From Luteolibacter luteus (GTDB lineage Bacteria > Verrucomicrobiota > Verrucomicrobiia > Verrucomicrobiales > Akkermansiaceae), in the NCBI RefSeq assembly GCF_012913485.1, contig NZ_CP051774.1, forward strand, positions 5,580,001-5,644,000: 64,000 nt of DNA, written 5' to 3'. Every line of letters starts with the position of its first letter. Position 1 is the stretch's first letter. The translations under genes were made by a program, and so were the position numbers. The notes beneath the pieces were generated by a model. The model did not search any database, was not told the origin of the DNA, and saw only the letters and a list, made by a program, of their open reading frames with translations. Shown in pieces: positions 51,113 to 60,047 of the stretch.

Positions 51113-52555
51113 TCAAGGCGCGGGGACGGTGACAGGCTCAACCTTCATCTCCGCGAAGGCGGGATCGGGAGGAGCGCTGAGCTTCCGGGATGCGGGATCC
51201 CATACATAGGGCAGGCCATGGATGGGATCCCTGGGGATTGCCTCGCCTTTCATGATGGCGAAGGCGGCGGAATTCATTCCCATGACGTATTGGGCGCGCA
51301 GCATGCCTTTGCACCAGGCTGCTTCACCCACGAACATGATCGCACACAAATTCCGGCTCTGCCGGGAGAGATGACTGCTGTCGCGAAGCGGTGGTGCTGC
51401 AATCGTGATCCAGTCCGGCATGCTTCTCCGGTCGTAGGCTTTCATCACATCGACAAACCGGGAGCTGTAGAAATCCACCAAGGTCTCCGGATCCCCGGGG
51501 TAGTGAGGGTCATCGGCATCGCAGAGGACGGGCACGAGGTATTGGCGGATGCAGACATTCCACTCTCCCTTCATGATCCGGGAGAAATCGGAAGGCGGCA
51601 CCACTTCGGGACGGACGGCGTCCTCCCATGCCTGAGGATCAAGCTGACCGGATGGCAGAGCGGGGATGATTTGGGAAAGGACCTGCTTCTGCAGTTCCAA
51701 GTTCAGCAGGATGTAGACGGTGATGCCTAGAAGGCTCGGTGTCTCAACCTTGTCGAAGTGATCGGCCAGGCCTCTCGCAGCCCGGACGCACTCCAGTGCG
51801 GTGGCCGTGTCACCGGACTCCGCTGCCAGCCGGGCTTCGAGGAGCAATGCCTCCGCGCAGTTCTTGGCATGACGGGCTCCGATGAAGCTATAGCGCCCGA
51901 TCTCGATGCCCGCGATCGATTGTTCGGTCAGGAGTCCGATGGCCCGGACTTCATCGACCTTTGCTTTCTCGGAAGCGAGCCATGCCTTCGCGTCCGCAGG
52001 GTTCCATGGACCCGAGTTATCGAGATAGCTACGCAGGCTGGCGGGAAAGCTGAGGTCCTTGGAGGGATCGGCCTTCACTCGCTCTGAAAGCTCCAACCAC
52101 TTGAGGAAGCCATTGCTCGCATCTGGAACGGATTTCAGCGGCACGGCGAGCTCTGGATAACGCCGGCGGATTTGCGCATAGAGCGGGCCGGTCCAGAGGT
52201 TGATAGAGGCGAAGGCCGCTTGGTCGGAGGGGCGGGTGGATTTCTGGAGTTCGAAATAATGCTCGCCGAATCCCTGCGGCCTCGGCCTTTTCCAAGGATT
52301 GCGATCCCAAGAGAGGAGATCCCACTGCCGGTCTTCCATCCAATCCGCGGCCAGACGGGCCCGGGTGGCGAGAAACTTGGTGGAGGAAGGCGCTTGGTCC
52401 GCGAGGCGCGTTTCCGGGAAGACAATCACCCCGGGAATCGGAGGCGCAGCGATGACGCCGAGATCCGGCAGCAAGCCGAAAACGAGGGCGGCTCCAAGCG
52501 GCAACATCCCGCCCATCGCGAGGAGGAAGCGTTTCGAGGGCCGGTATTTCGCCAT
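51113..52555 (-). CDS. Unknown protein with N-terminal membrane helix, paralogue B
   Basis: The 480-residue protein begins MAKYRPSKRFLLAMGGMLPL with one membrane helix. Shared features with paralogue A are SWDRNPWKRPRPQGFGEHYF, NGFLKWLELSERVKADPS, GPWNPADAKAWLASEKAK, the charged helix with LADHFDKVETPSLL, and GLPYVWDPASRKLSAPPD near the end. Similarity runs along the whole length, so this is a gene duplication rather than a shared domain. It starts the minus-strand run that continues through paralogue A to the XylR-type regulator. The hairpin repeat at 52635-52671 lies 80 bases upstream. Confidence 0.7.
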   Translation of the reverse strand: MAKYRPSKRFLLAMGGMLPLGAALVFGLLPDLGVIAAPPIPGVIVFPETRLADQAPSSTKFLATRARLAADWMEDRQWDLLSWDRNPWKRPRPQGFGEHYFELQKSTRPSDQAAFASINLWTGPLYAQIRRRYPELAVPLKSVPDASNGFLKWLELSERVKADPSKDLSFPASLRSYLDNSGPWNPADAKAWLASEKAKVDEVRAIGLLTEQSIAGIEIGRYSFIGARHAKNCAEALLLEARLAAESGDTATALECVRAARGLADHFDKVETPSLLGITVYILLNLELQKQVLSQIIPALPSGQLDPQAWEDAVRPEVVPPSDFSRIMKGEWNVCIRQYLVPVLCDADDPHYPGDPETLVDFYSSRFVDVMKAYDRRSMPDWITIAAPPLRDSSHLSRQSRNLCAIMFVGEAAWCKGMLRAQYVMGMNSAAFAIMKGEAIPRDPIHGLPYVWDPASRKLSAPPDPAFAEMKVEPVTVPAP

Positions 52556-52962
52556 GCTGGATAGTTAGCGTGAGTGAGGTTCCGGAGGCAAGCAAGGTTG
52601 GCCCGGAGGGGCGGGCAGGAGGCTGTTTTCCACAGCCTGTTATGCCTGTTAAAACAGGGAAAATAACAGGCGGAGGCGAAGGGTCCGCGGACCTCGAGAG
52701 GGAGAATTATTCGGCTGTGTGATGGCCGGTGGATCCGCGAGTGTTTCGATCATAGGCGATGAGGTTCGCACCTGCGGGAGGGACCTTTCTACTGCCACTT
52801 CGAGTTCTTTCGCGGGGGCGGAAGAACGGGGCGAACCGAGGGAACCTCGTTGAGGTTCCATGTCGTGCCTGATCAAGACCCATGTAGCCGCTTCGCGGCA
52901 AGCTAGGGCTATATGAGGGAACGGTGTTGCCGTTTTCCAAGGCGTAACAAGCCCGCGTCAAC
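52556..52962. other. Intergenic region with hairpins, no convincing gene
   Basis: This 407-base gap lies between paralogue B and hisH. It contains the dispersed repeat at 52635-52671, a perfect hairpin GGAACCTC-gtt-GAGGTTCC (52841-52859) and a small one, GCCGC-ttc-GCGGC (52887-52899). A short minus-strand frame at 52707-52961 has no family resemblance and was not called. Confidence 0.55.
52635..52671. repeat. Dispersed palindromic repeat, copy 2
   Basis: GCCTGTTAT (52635-52643) and ATAACAGGC (52663-52671) are perfect arms. The left part, GCCTGTTATGCCTGTTAAAA, is identical to copy 1 at 22689; the centre CCTGTTAAAACAGG is itself palindromic. It lies about 80 bases upstream of the start of paralogue B. 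Confidence 0.85.
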
Positions 52963-53586
52963 TCACACCGTTGCGGGCACGGCAGCGCCGAGGAAATTCC
53001 CTAGCAACCGGAGGCCTGCCTGCTGGCTTTTCTCCGGGTGGAATTGAGTGGCCACCACGGCACCCGAGCGGATCGCGCTGGCGAACTTCTCGCCATACTC
53101 GGTCCGCATCGCGACGATCGCCGGGTCTGCGGGCTCCGGGAAAAAGGAGTGCACGAAATAGAAGTAAGGCTCGCCGCCAAGGCCGGACCACATCGGGTCC
53201 ACAGGATCGCTGGGGACGGCAGCATTCCATCCCATGTGCGGGATCTTGCGGCCATCTTCGGTGAAGCGCTTCACCTTGCCCTTGAAGATTCCGAGACCGC
53301 GGATGCCTGCTTCTTCCTCGCTCTCTTCGAAGAGGATCTGGTAGCCGAGGCAAATACCGAAGTAGGGCTTGCCTGCGAGCACCCAGGAGCGGATCGCCTC
53401 GATCAAGCCGCGCTTGTCCAGCTCTGTCATGCAATCCCCGAAGGCACCCACGCCCGGGAGGATCAGATGGCTCACGCCTTCCAGATGCTCCGGCTTGGAA
53501 ACCAGCCGTGGTTCGATGCCAAGGGCCTGCACAGCGTTCGCCACGCTGCGCAAGTTGCCCGCTCCATAATCAATGATGCCGATCAT
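52963..53586 (-). CDS. hisH: Imidazole glycerol phosphate synthase, glutaminase subunit
   Basis: The 207-residue class I glutamine amidotransferase supplies ammonia to HisF in histidine synthesis. The nucleophile Cys is in FGICLGYQILFE and the His/Glu pair in TQFHPEKSQ; the N-terminal oxyanion segment is YGAGNLRSV. The start is at ATG 53586 (MIGIIDYGAGN), the usual HisH beginning; the extra 17 codons of the longer frame overlap the gap to hisB. HisB is 47 bases upstream on the same strand; hisA and hisF are not adjacent in this window. Confidence 0.96.
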   Translation of the reverse strand: MIGIIDYGAGNLRSVANAVQALGIEPRLVSKPEHLEGVSHLILPGVGAFGDCMTELDKRGLIEAIRSWVLAGKPYFGICLGYQILFEESEEEAGIRGLGIFKGKVKRFTEDGRKIPHMGWNAAVPSDPVDPMWSGLGGEPYFYFVHSFFPEPADPAIVAMRTEYGEKFASAIRSGAVVATQFHPEKSQQAGLRLLGNFLGAAVPATV

Positions 53587-53633
53587 TGCCGGGGATCTCA
53601 AAAGTTCTTCTCTCGTCCTTCTTCTCTCTTTTC

Positions 53634-54224
53634 TCAAAGAGCTTCCTTCGTGCTCGGGATGCCCTTCACCCGCGGGTCGATCTCGCAGGCTTCCCGCAGG
53701 GCGCGGGCGAGGCCCTTGAAGATCGCTTCCGCGATGTGGTGGCCATCACGGCCATAGAGCAGCTCCACGTGGATATTCGCGCGGAGATTCGAGGCCAGAG
53801 CGCGGCAGAACTCCTCCACGAGCGTGAAGGGCATGTTCGGAGCCGAGGGCGTGTTCGCCGGGGCGCGGAATTCGAGGTGCGGGCGGTTGCTGAGATCCAC
53901 CACCACCCGCGCCAAGGTCTCATCCATCGGCAGATAGAAGGATCCGTAGCGACGGATGCCCTCCTTGGTGCCGAGTGCCTCCCGCATCGCTTCACCGATC
54001 ACGATGCCGGTGTCTTCGATGGTGTGATGGCCGTCCACCTCCAGATCACCCTTCGTGGTCACGTTCAGGTCGAAGAGACCGTGGCGTGCAAAAAGGGTCA
54101 GCATGTGGTCGAAGAACCCGATTCCCGTGGAAATCTTGGATTCTCCGGAGCCGTCGAGGTCAATCGAAAGCTCGATCTGTGTTTCCGCGGTCTTGCGGCT
54201 GCGTTGGGCGGTGCGGGATGGCAT
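53634..54224 (-). CDS. hisB: Imidazoleglycerol-phosphate dehydratase
   Basis: The 196-residue monofunctional enzyme dehydrates imidazole glycerol phosphate in histidine synthesis. The Mn-binding motifs are FFDHML, DGHHTIEDTGI and GRDGHHIAEAIFKGLARAL, in the canonical order. Length is normal for the bacterial monofunctional form, without the phosphatase domain found in enteric HisB. It lies 47 bases before hisH, so the two are co-transcribed. An unknown exported protein gene ends 15 bases upstream. Confidence 0.97.
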   Translation of the reverse strand: MPSRTAQRSRKTAETQIELSIDLDGSGESKISTGIGFFDHMLTLFARHGLFDLNVTTKGDLEVDGHHTIEDTGIVIGEAMREALGTKEGIRRYGSFYLPMDETLARVVVDLSNRPHLEFRAPANTPSAPNMPFTLVEEFCRALASNLRANIHVELLYGRDGHHIAEAIFKGLARALREACEIDPRVKGIPSTKEAL

Positions 54225-54239
54225 GAAGGGTCGGAATAA

Positions 54240-55301
54240 TCAGGGAGCCGGTGTCGCGGGGGCTGCCTTGGTGAGGAGGTCCACGTACTGCTGCGGCATG
54301 CTCGCGCTGCGGGCCTTGGAAAGGGCTGTGTCGATTTCCTGCTTGGTGGCACCGGACTTGGTCACCGCCTTGTAGGTTTCCTCATAGACCTCCTGGGTCT
54401 TCGGGATGTAGGTGAGATCGAGGTTGTCCAAGCGGCGGATCTCGGAGTCGAGGTAGCGCTTGGTCTCTTCGAGCGGCATCTTCACATAGGGATCGAGGCT
54501 AAGCCACTTCAGGCCTTCCGCCTTTTCCTTTTCGACGCGTGCCATGTAGGCGTCCTGCTGGTCCTTGATGGCCTGCTCGCTGCGGGTGCGGTCACCGGGG
54601 TTCATGCCGGCGAGTCCGGCGGCACGCTCCTTGGTGCGGGCGTCGAAGCCGCCGAGGGTGGTATTCACCAGCATCTGGTAGGCGCGCATTACCTTGAGCA
54701 CGGTCTGGATGTTCTCGCGGTAGACATTGCTGCCCGGATAGCCGGTCTCAAGCTTGCCCCAGGCGCGCAGCGCGCCGAGGTAATCGTTCTTCTCCGCGGC
54801 GGAGGTAAATTGCTTGGCAAGGATGCCGGCATCGAGGCCGTAGGCATTCGGCGCACGGTCCGAAGCGGAGATCATCTTGCCATCAAGCTTCACGCCGCCG
54901 TCCTTCACGAGGGCGTGCTCGCCGACGAGGGTGTCGAGGATCTTCGCGGCTTGGGCCTTCTTGGCGCTGGTGGGGAATCTTTTCAGGAAGCTCTCCACCT
55001 TCACGATGTCAGAGGAGTAGGCCTCGGCGCTCTTGAGGTCGGGCGTCGGAACGAGCTTGGCGAGTTCCTCGAATTCGGTCTCGTCCTTGCGCTCCTTCTC
55101 GTGCTTCACCACATCGCTCTTCGCGACCACCTTCTCGTCCTTGATCGATTTGGTGATCTGGACGCTGAGAACGTAGTTGCTGCCTTCCTCGCGAAGGATC
55201 ACGCCTTCCAGCTTGCTGCCATCCTTCATCACGAAGGTGTCGGCAGAGGCGGTGGCGATGAGAAGGGCGGGCAGTGCTCGGAACAGGTGGTAGGTTTTCA
55301 T
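54240..55301 (-). CDS. Exported helical protein of the verrucomicrobial PTPDL type
   Basis: The 353-residue protein has a signal peptide (ALPALLIATASA) and then DTFVMKDGSKLEGVILREEG, a beta-rich start, followed by a mainly alpha-helical domain. Near residue 88 it reads KLVPTPDLKSAEAY, the PTPDL motif that names a group of verrucomicrobial proteins of unknown function (recalled from memory). Lys/Glu/Ala-rich coiled regions follow. It is on the same strand as hisB and ends 15 bases before it, though a function in histidine synthesis is unlikely. The C-terminus is rich in Ala and Pro. Confidence 0.65.
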   Translation of the reverse strand: MKTYHLFRALPALLIATASADTFVMKDGSKLEGVILREEGSNYVLSVQITKSIKDEKVVAKSDVVKHEKERKDETEFEELAKLVPTPDLKSAEAYSSDIVKVESFLKRFPTSAKKAQAAKILDTLVGEHALVKDGGVKLDGKMISASDRAPNAYGLDAGILAKQFTSAAEKNDYLGALRAWGKLETGYPGSNVYRENIQTVLKVMRAYQMLVNTTLGGFDARTKERAAGLAGMNPGDRTRSEQAIKDQQDAYMARVEKEKAEGLKWLSLDPYVKMPLEETKRYLDSEIRRLDNLDLTYIPKTQEVYEETYKAVTKSGATKQEIDTALSKARSASMPQQYVDLLTKAAPATPAP

Positions 55302-55352
55302 TTTTGGGAAACAATCCAGAGCAAACCGGGGGAGGCGAGAGGAAAAATCGGC

Positions 55353-57497
55353 TTAGTTCGAGGCGGTGGCGATGCTAGCCGCCAAGGACTCTGGGGAAGT
55401 GACAGGGATTTTGCTGCCGTCAGGCTGCAGGATCCGTGCTGCCGGTTCTTTTCCAAAGCGTCGTGCCACCCGGTCGAGCGGCAGCCGGCAAGCGGCTTCG
55501 CGCCACTCCGGCGAGGCATTTTCCGGAATTTCCACGATTACCCGTGAGGCGGCGAAGGACGCCGCCAGGATGGAATCCGTGAAGACCACCGGGAAATCCT
55601 CGAATTTCGGAAGTGAGCTGAGCCAAGGTGCGAGCGTGGGCGGGGGAGACTGTCCCAGCGCTTCAAGGCGGGCGATGTTCATCCTCATGACCCCTGCGGT
55701 GGAATCATCGAAAAGCATGATGCGGTCCTCCAAGGGCAGCGCGAGCGGCGTGCTGACCTGGCGGGCCTCCAGCAGGCGCCCGGATTCGTCCACGAAAAGT
55801 TCCGACATGGTGGAGCAGAGGTCACCGGCCCAGAGGCGCCAGTTCTCATCCATGGTGATCTCCGCGAGATCGAGAGCGGCCTGGATGGCGAGCGCGTAGG
55901 TAAAAGCCCGCGCGTCACAAACGGCATCCGGGGTGCCCGGATTCTGTTCCACGAGCAGCACTCCTTTGGCAAAGGTCTGGCGGCTGCGCTCCGCGAGGGA
56001 GAGGGCCTTGTCCCGCCACTCCGGCTTGCCGGTCGCGGTGAACATGGCCGCGTAGGCCGAGACCATGCGGAAGCTGGTGCCGGCCGATGCGGCGGTAGCC
56101 GGTGCGCGGTCCGGGACCCGGGATTGGCGGGCCTTCGAGAGTTTCTTCCGGCTCGATTCCAGAAGGCCAGCGGCCGCCTCCGTGGAGAGATTCAGATCGG
56201 CAGCGGCCTGCGCCAAGGGGACCCTGAAGCCGAGGGAATTCAGGCGGAAGAACTCCCGCTTGGGATCCGCCTCCAGTGCCAGATTGCCCATGGCCTTGAT
56301 CCCGCTGATCGCCTTCCAGAGGGTGGCTTCTTCGGGCGTCAGTGCTTGTTCGAGCTGTTCCTGGGTCCACAGCCAATCACCCATGGGCGTGAGACCGGGC
56401 AGGCGTTGGGCGGCGAAGAGACCGTTCTGCGCTTCAAATTGCTCCTCCGCGAAGTGGATGGCACCGAGAGCGACGTCCAAGGAACGGGGCTCTTTCGTGG
56501 CATTGTAGATCGTCGCCAAGGCACGGGCCGCACGGGCCTGGGTCATGCAGGTGCGATTGATCATGGGCAGATCCCAGCTGCTGCCGCGGCGGCTCGAATA
56601 GATGCCTCCATCCAAGGGATCCACCATCGCGCTATTCAGAACGGCACCACTGAAGGCCTTCACCGCCGCGCTGCAGCGACGGGCGATGTCCGGAGGTGTG
56701 TTCGGGTCAAGGGACGTCGATGCGAGGCACTGCATCAGGCCGAGAGGCAGCAGGCCTCCGGTGCCGAATACCGACTTGATATCCTCGTCATAGAGGTTCG
56801 CCAGCTTGCGCGTGGTGCGCATCATCATCGCGTTCCGCTCTTCCGGGTTCGCCGGGCTGGTGTCCGCTACCGGCAGCCGCTTCATCCGGTTGTCATGATC
56901 CCTCTTGCTGTTGGCCTCCACATAGTCGGGGGACTCAGCCCACATCCGCGAGATCACATCGGTGGCACCCTCGAACATTTGTCGCAGGTCGGCACCTTGG
57001 GAATAGGCGATCGGACGCCATGTCACCTCGTTCGCATCGGGCGAAAGCACGAGGATGAAGGGAAAGGAAACCGGCTGCTTGAGCTCCTGGCTCATTACCC
57101 CGGCGGCGACTCCGGCTTCCCGGCAGAGATCGATGTCCACCAGCACCGGCACGAAGTCCTGGTTCAGCTTCGCCACCAGCGAGGGGTCCTTGTCGATGGC
57201 ATCGAGGGACTCGAGGCATCCGGGATATTGTGCTGCACCGATGAAGGCGAAAACCAAGCGTCGTGCGGCTCTTGCCCGCTGTAGTACGGCAGGGTCCCAG
57301 TGCTGCCAATGAACTGGACTGCCCGCGCGGGATGACAGGAAGCCCTGCGGGCCCGCCTGCATGGCGTTTGTCGAGAGTTCGGCGGCGATCTGGGGAGTCG
57401 CGGCGTGCTTGTCCGAAGCCGCCTCGCGCTTGCGGCAGGCTGGGATCAAAGCGAGAGCTGCTGCAAGGCAGGCATAGGTTCCGTATTTCAACATCAC
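55353..57497 (-). CDS. YyaL/DUF255-like lipoprotein with degenerate thioredoxin domain
   Basis: The 714-residue protein starts with a lipoprotein signal (AALALIPAC, acylated Cys near residue 21). Residues 60-180 match the DUF255 thioredoxin-like domain of the YyaL/SPATA20 family (SPVHWQHWDP at the start, PVLVDIDLCREAG, PFILVLSPD). Where family members have a CxxC-type site, this one has AAQYPGCLES, with one Cys only. Residues 200-714 form an alpha/alpha toroid like glycosidases (GGIYSSRRGSSWDLPMINRT; FTYALAIQAALDLAEIT). Family function is uncertain. It is 51 bases from the next gene on the same strand. Confidence 0.85.
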   Translation of the reverse strand: MMLKYGTYACLAAALALIPACRKREAASDKHAATPQIAAELSTNAMQAGPQGFLSSRAGSPVHWQHWDPAVLQRARAARRLVFAFIGAAQYPGCLESLDAIDKDPSLVAKLNQDFVPVLVDIDLCREAGVAAGVMSQELKQPVSFPFILVLSPDANEVTWRPIAYSQGADLRQMFEGATDVISRMWAESPDYVEANSKRDHDNRMKRLPVADTSPANPEERNAMMMRTTRKLANLYDEDIKSVFGTGGLLPLGLMQCLASTSLDPNTPPDIARRCSAAVKAFSGAVLNSAMVDPLDGGIYSSRRGSSWDLPMINRTCMTQARAARALATIYNATKEPRSLDVALGAIHFAEEQFEAQNGLFAAQRLPGLTPMGDWLWTQEQLEQALTPEEATLWKAISGIKAMGNLALEADPKREFFRLNSLGFRVPLAQAAADLNLSTEAAAGLLESSRKKLSKARQSRVPDRAPATAASAGTSFRMVSAYAAMFTATGKPEWRDKALSLAERSRQTFAKGVLLVEQNPGTPDAVCDARAFTYALAIQAALDLAEITMDENWRLWAGDLCSTMSELFVDESGRLLEARQVSTPLALPLEDRIMLFDDSTAGVMRMNIARLEALGQSPPPTLAPWLSSLPKFEDFPVVFTDSILAASFAASRVIVEIPENASPEWREAACRLPLDRVARRFGKEPAARILQPDGSKIPVTSPESLAASIATASN

Positions 57498-57597
57498 GAA
57501 GGTCGCCGCCCGGGAAGGGCGTGAGCACCTTGCAGAAAAGGCTTCCGTGCTTACAAGCCGAAGCTACGCTGTGGCAGCGATTTCCGGAGCTACGAGC

Positions 57598-58401
57598 GTG
57601 ATCAGTATAGCGGTTTCCAGTCAAAAAGGGGGAGTGGGGAAGACCACCGTCTCGATCAATTTGGCCCATGCCTTTGCCCGGGCCGGGCTGCGAACCCTGC
57701 TGGTGGATGCGGATCCACAGGGCTCCGTGGGCCTTTCGCTAACGCGCCAGTCCCGGATGCTTTCCGGCTTCTACGACTATCTGGCGGATCCGGGAATCCC
57801 TCTGGACCGCTTGCTGGTGCCCACCCGTCTGGAGACTTTCACGCTGGTGGCCAGCGGTCAGGCGAGCGACTACGAAGTGGGTGGCGCTCCGACCGGGGCT
57901 CATCTGGCCCGCGTCCGCGGCTTCATGCGGGCGGTGGAGGCCCGTGGCTTCGACCTCTGCATCGTGGATACTCCCGCGGGGCTTTTCGGGCTCACGGCAG
58001 ATATCATCGCCTCCAGCGATTCCGTGCTGGTTCCGCAGCAAGCGGAGCCGCTGGGCATCCGCTCGGTCCCGAAGATGCTCGAGGGTCTGAGCCGCCTGCG
58101 GGTCATCCATCCGCGTCTGGTGGTGCTGGGAGTGCTGATGACCATGGTCCAGCATGAGATGGCGGAGAGCCGGGAATCCGTTGCCGCGCTGCGCCAGCTG
58201 TTGCCCCAGGACCTGATTCTCCGGACCATGATCCCGAGGGATGCGCTTTTCGTGAAAGCCAGCGCCCGGGGGCTTCCCGTGGGTGTTCTGGAAGACGGGG
58301 CGGGGGCCCTCGCGGTCTTTGATTCCCTGCGGGCGGAGATTGAGGCAAAACTCGAGCGGTCGGGCACTCCGGCTCACCCCCTTCGCCATGGACCCGCTTG
58401 A
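57598..58401 (+). CDS. ParA family partitioning/positioning ATPase
   Basis: The 267-residue protein starts at GTG 57598 (VISIAVSSQ) and has the deviant Walker A KGGVGKTT at residues 10-17, Walker A' DADPQGS near residue 39, and switch motif DTPAG. These ATPases form dynamic gradients on nucleoid or membrane to place cargo. It lacks an N-terminal DNA-binding domain, so it is the short (chromosomal or MinD-like) form. The next gene overlaps it by 14 bases and encodes a roadblock-like protein, so the two are probably a functional pair. No ParB gene is nearby. Confidence 0.93.
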   Translation: MISIAVSSQKGGVGKTTVSINLAHAFARAGLRTLLVDADPQGSVGLSLTRQSRMLSGFYDYLADPGIPLDRLLVPTRLETFTLVASGQASDYEVGGAPTGAHLARVRGFMRAVEARGFDLCIVDTPAGLFGLTADIIASSDSVLVPQQAEPLGIRSVPKMLEGLSRLRVIHPRLVVLGVLMTMVQHEMAESRESVAALRQLLPQDLILRTMIPRDALFVKASARGLPVGVLEDGAGALAVFDSLRAEIEAKLERSGTPAHPLRHGPA

Positions 58402-59188
58402 ACCGTGGATCGACGCCTCGGCGGTGCGCCGGCTGGCGGAGAATCTTCTATCAGAACCCCGCGGAATCCCCGTGGAGGCCAATCCCGACGCGGGCTTTGG
58501 CCAAGAGTTCGTAGGCTTTGCCGTGGATCGCCCCAAGACTGCGGAGCCGCCTTTTACCGCGCCGCCTGCAGTCCCTGACGTGGCACCGCTGGCTCCGGCC
58601 CGGGAAGTCCCGCCGCCGCCGAGCGCGCCCTCACCGCCGCCTGTTAGCGAGGCACCGCCCCGGGTTTTCACGCCGGTGCAGGAGGTCGCTCCAGCCCAAG
58701 CTCCGGCTTCGCCACCTCAGCCGCCGCCAGTTCCGCCGCAAGCGATTCCTGTGCCGGTGCCTGCTCCGGCAGCGCCTGTATCCACAGCAGCATCTGGCCC
58801 GGCGCCAGTGGCTTCCCCACAGGAGCGCAGGGGGCCTCTGTTAGATCGTTTGATGCGTTTCCGGGAACTCCTCATGCGCCACACCGGCGCGCAGGGTGTC
58901 TTCATCCTCGATCGGGAGGGGAAGCCGGTGATGGAGGATCCTGCGTTCGGAAAGCTCCACTTCCTCGCCCGGAGTCTCGCACAGGCCTACCGTCCCGTGG
59001 CCGGACAGGCGGGGAACGTGCATGTGAAGGTGGGCTCCAATGCGGTGCTGGAGGTAGTGCCGGTGGAAACTCCCTTCGGCTGGCTGGTGCTCGGGGCTGT
59101 ACTTCCGGGTCCGCTGAGCGCGGCGGCGGTGGCGGAGATTGCCGCTGCCCTGCGCCTCGCTGCGACCCCGCGTGAGGCGGGAAACTAA
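58388..59188 (+). CDS. Proline-rich protein with roadblock/LC7-like C-terminal domain
   Basis: The 266-residue protein has a short N-terminal helical part (PLEPWIDASAVRRLAENLL), a long Pro/Ala/Val-rich linker at about residues 55-150, and a C-terminal 110-residue alpha/beta domain. That domain (FRELLMRHTGAQGVFILDRE, then GNVHVKVGSNAVLEVVPVE) resembles the roadblock/LC7 fold of MglB-like proteins. The ATG at 58388 overlaps the ParA stop by 14 bases. It may act as the localiser or GTPase/ATPase-regulating partner of ParA (inference). No GTPase gene is present nearby. Confidence 0.65.
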   Translation: MDPLEPWIDASAVRRLAENLLSEPRGIPVEANPDAGFGQEFVGFAVDRPKTAEPPFTAPPAVPDVAPLAPAREVPPPPSAPSPPPVSEAPPRVFTPVQEVAPAQAPASPPQPPPVPPQAIPVPVPAPAAPVSTAASGPAPVASPQERRGPLLDRLMRFRELLMRHTGAQGVFILDREGKPVMEDPAFGKLHFLARSLAQAYRPVAGQAGNVHVKVGSNAVLEVVPVETPFGWLVLGAVLPGPLSAAAVAEIAAALRLAATPREAGN

Positions 59189-59411
59189 GCGGCGCGAAGG
59201 ATCGGCGGTCCCGTTATGACAGATAGGAAGCACGTAGTTGGTACAAAAAACGGTTCGTAATCTGTGCGACAGGATGTGATTACTCACTGTCAGCCAGTCG
59301 CTAAGATCAAGCTATCGGTAAAATCACCGACGCTCATTTGCTTGCATTGCTTACCGCCCTTTCAGCCATCCGCCAACTGGGCGAATCGGCCATTTCGGCC
59401 AAGGTGCCAAC

Positions 59412-60047
59412 ATGCGTTTGGAAACCCTTAAGTCGCCCGCTGTTCGCCGCTACGTCCTCGCCTTTCTAGGCCTTTCACCCCTGTTGGTTTTTTCCGCCAG
59501 CCGAGCCGCTGACGTCCCGGCACCGCCGGTCAGCCTCGTCTGGAATGCGAATCCGGAAAGCAACATCGCCGGATACAAGGTCCACTTCGGCACCGCGAGT
59601 GGCACCTACAGCCAAGTGATCGATGTCCAGAACCAGACCAGTGCTGCGCTGCCGCAGCTGATCCTGGGCAATACTTACTATCTTGCCGTAAGCGCCTATA
59701 ACGCCGACGGCCAAGAGAGCCCGAAGTCCACCGAGATGGTTCTTTCCGCCACCCCGCCGGCACCCGCTGAAAGCACCTCGCTCACGGTCTCCGGACCGGG
59801 CAATGGCAAGCTGGCATGGAAGCACCCGAAGAGCGCCACGACCTCCGCAGTCGGCGGCCCGGCGGAAGGCTTCGCGGTCTACGGCAGCGAGGATCTCGTG
59901 AACTGGACTCTGGTCCAGAATGTCGATGCCACGCAGGCAACCCGCAGCGATAGCCAGTATTTCTACTTCGAATGGCCCTTCAGCGCCACGAAGGGGAAGA
60001 TGTTCTACAAGGTTGGTGCCGGGAATGCCTTCGGCGAGACCAAGTGA
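59412..60047 (+). CDS. Secreted fibronectin type III domain protein
   Basis: The 211-residue protein has a signal peptide ending SASRAA and a fibronectin type III domain at about residues 35-110 (PVSLVWNANPESNIAGYKVHF and LILGNTYYLAVSAYNADGQES). A second beta-rich part, which looks FnIII-like but is less clear, ends GAGNAFGETK. Such small FnIII proteins are common in Verrucomicrobia and probably bind other cell-surface components. The 224-base region before it shows repeats (CGGCCA twice) but no clear operator. Confidence 0.85.
   Translation: MRLETLKSPAVRRYVLAFLGLSPLLVFSASRAADVPAPPVSLVWNANPESNIAGYKVHFGTASGTYSQVIDVQNQTSAALPQLILGNTYYLAVSAYNADGQESPKSTEMVLSATPPAPAESTSLTVSGPGNGKLAWKHPKSATTSAVGGPAEGFAVYGSEDLVNWTLVQNVDATQATRSDSQYFYFEWPFSATKGKMFYKVGAGNAFGETK

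Noticed and set aside
52707-52961. Minus-strand frame of 84 codons between paralogue B and hisH
   Set aside because: It runs through a perfect hairpin and has no family resemblance; too weak to call as a gene.
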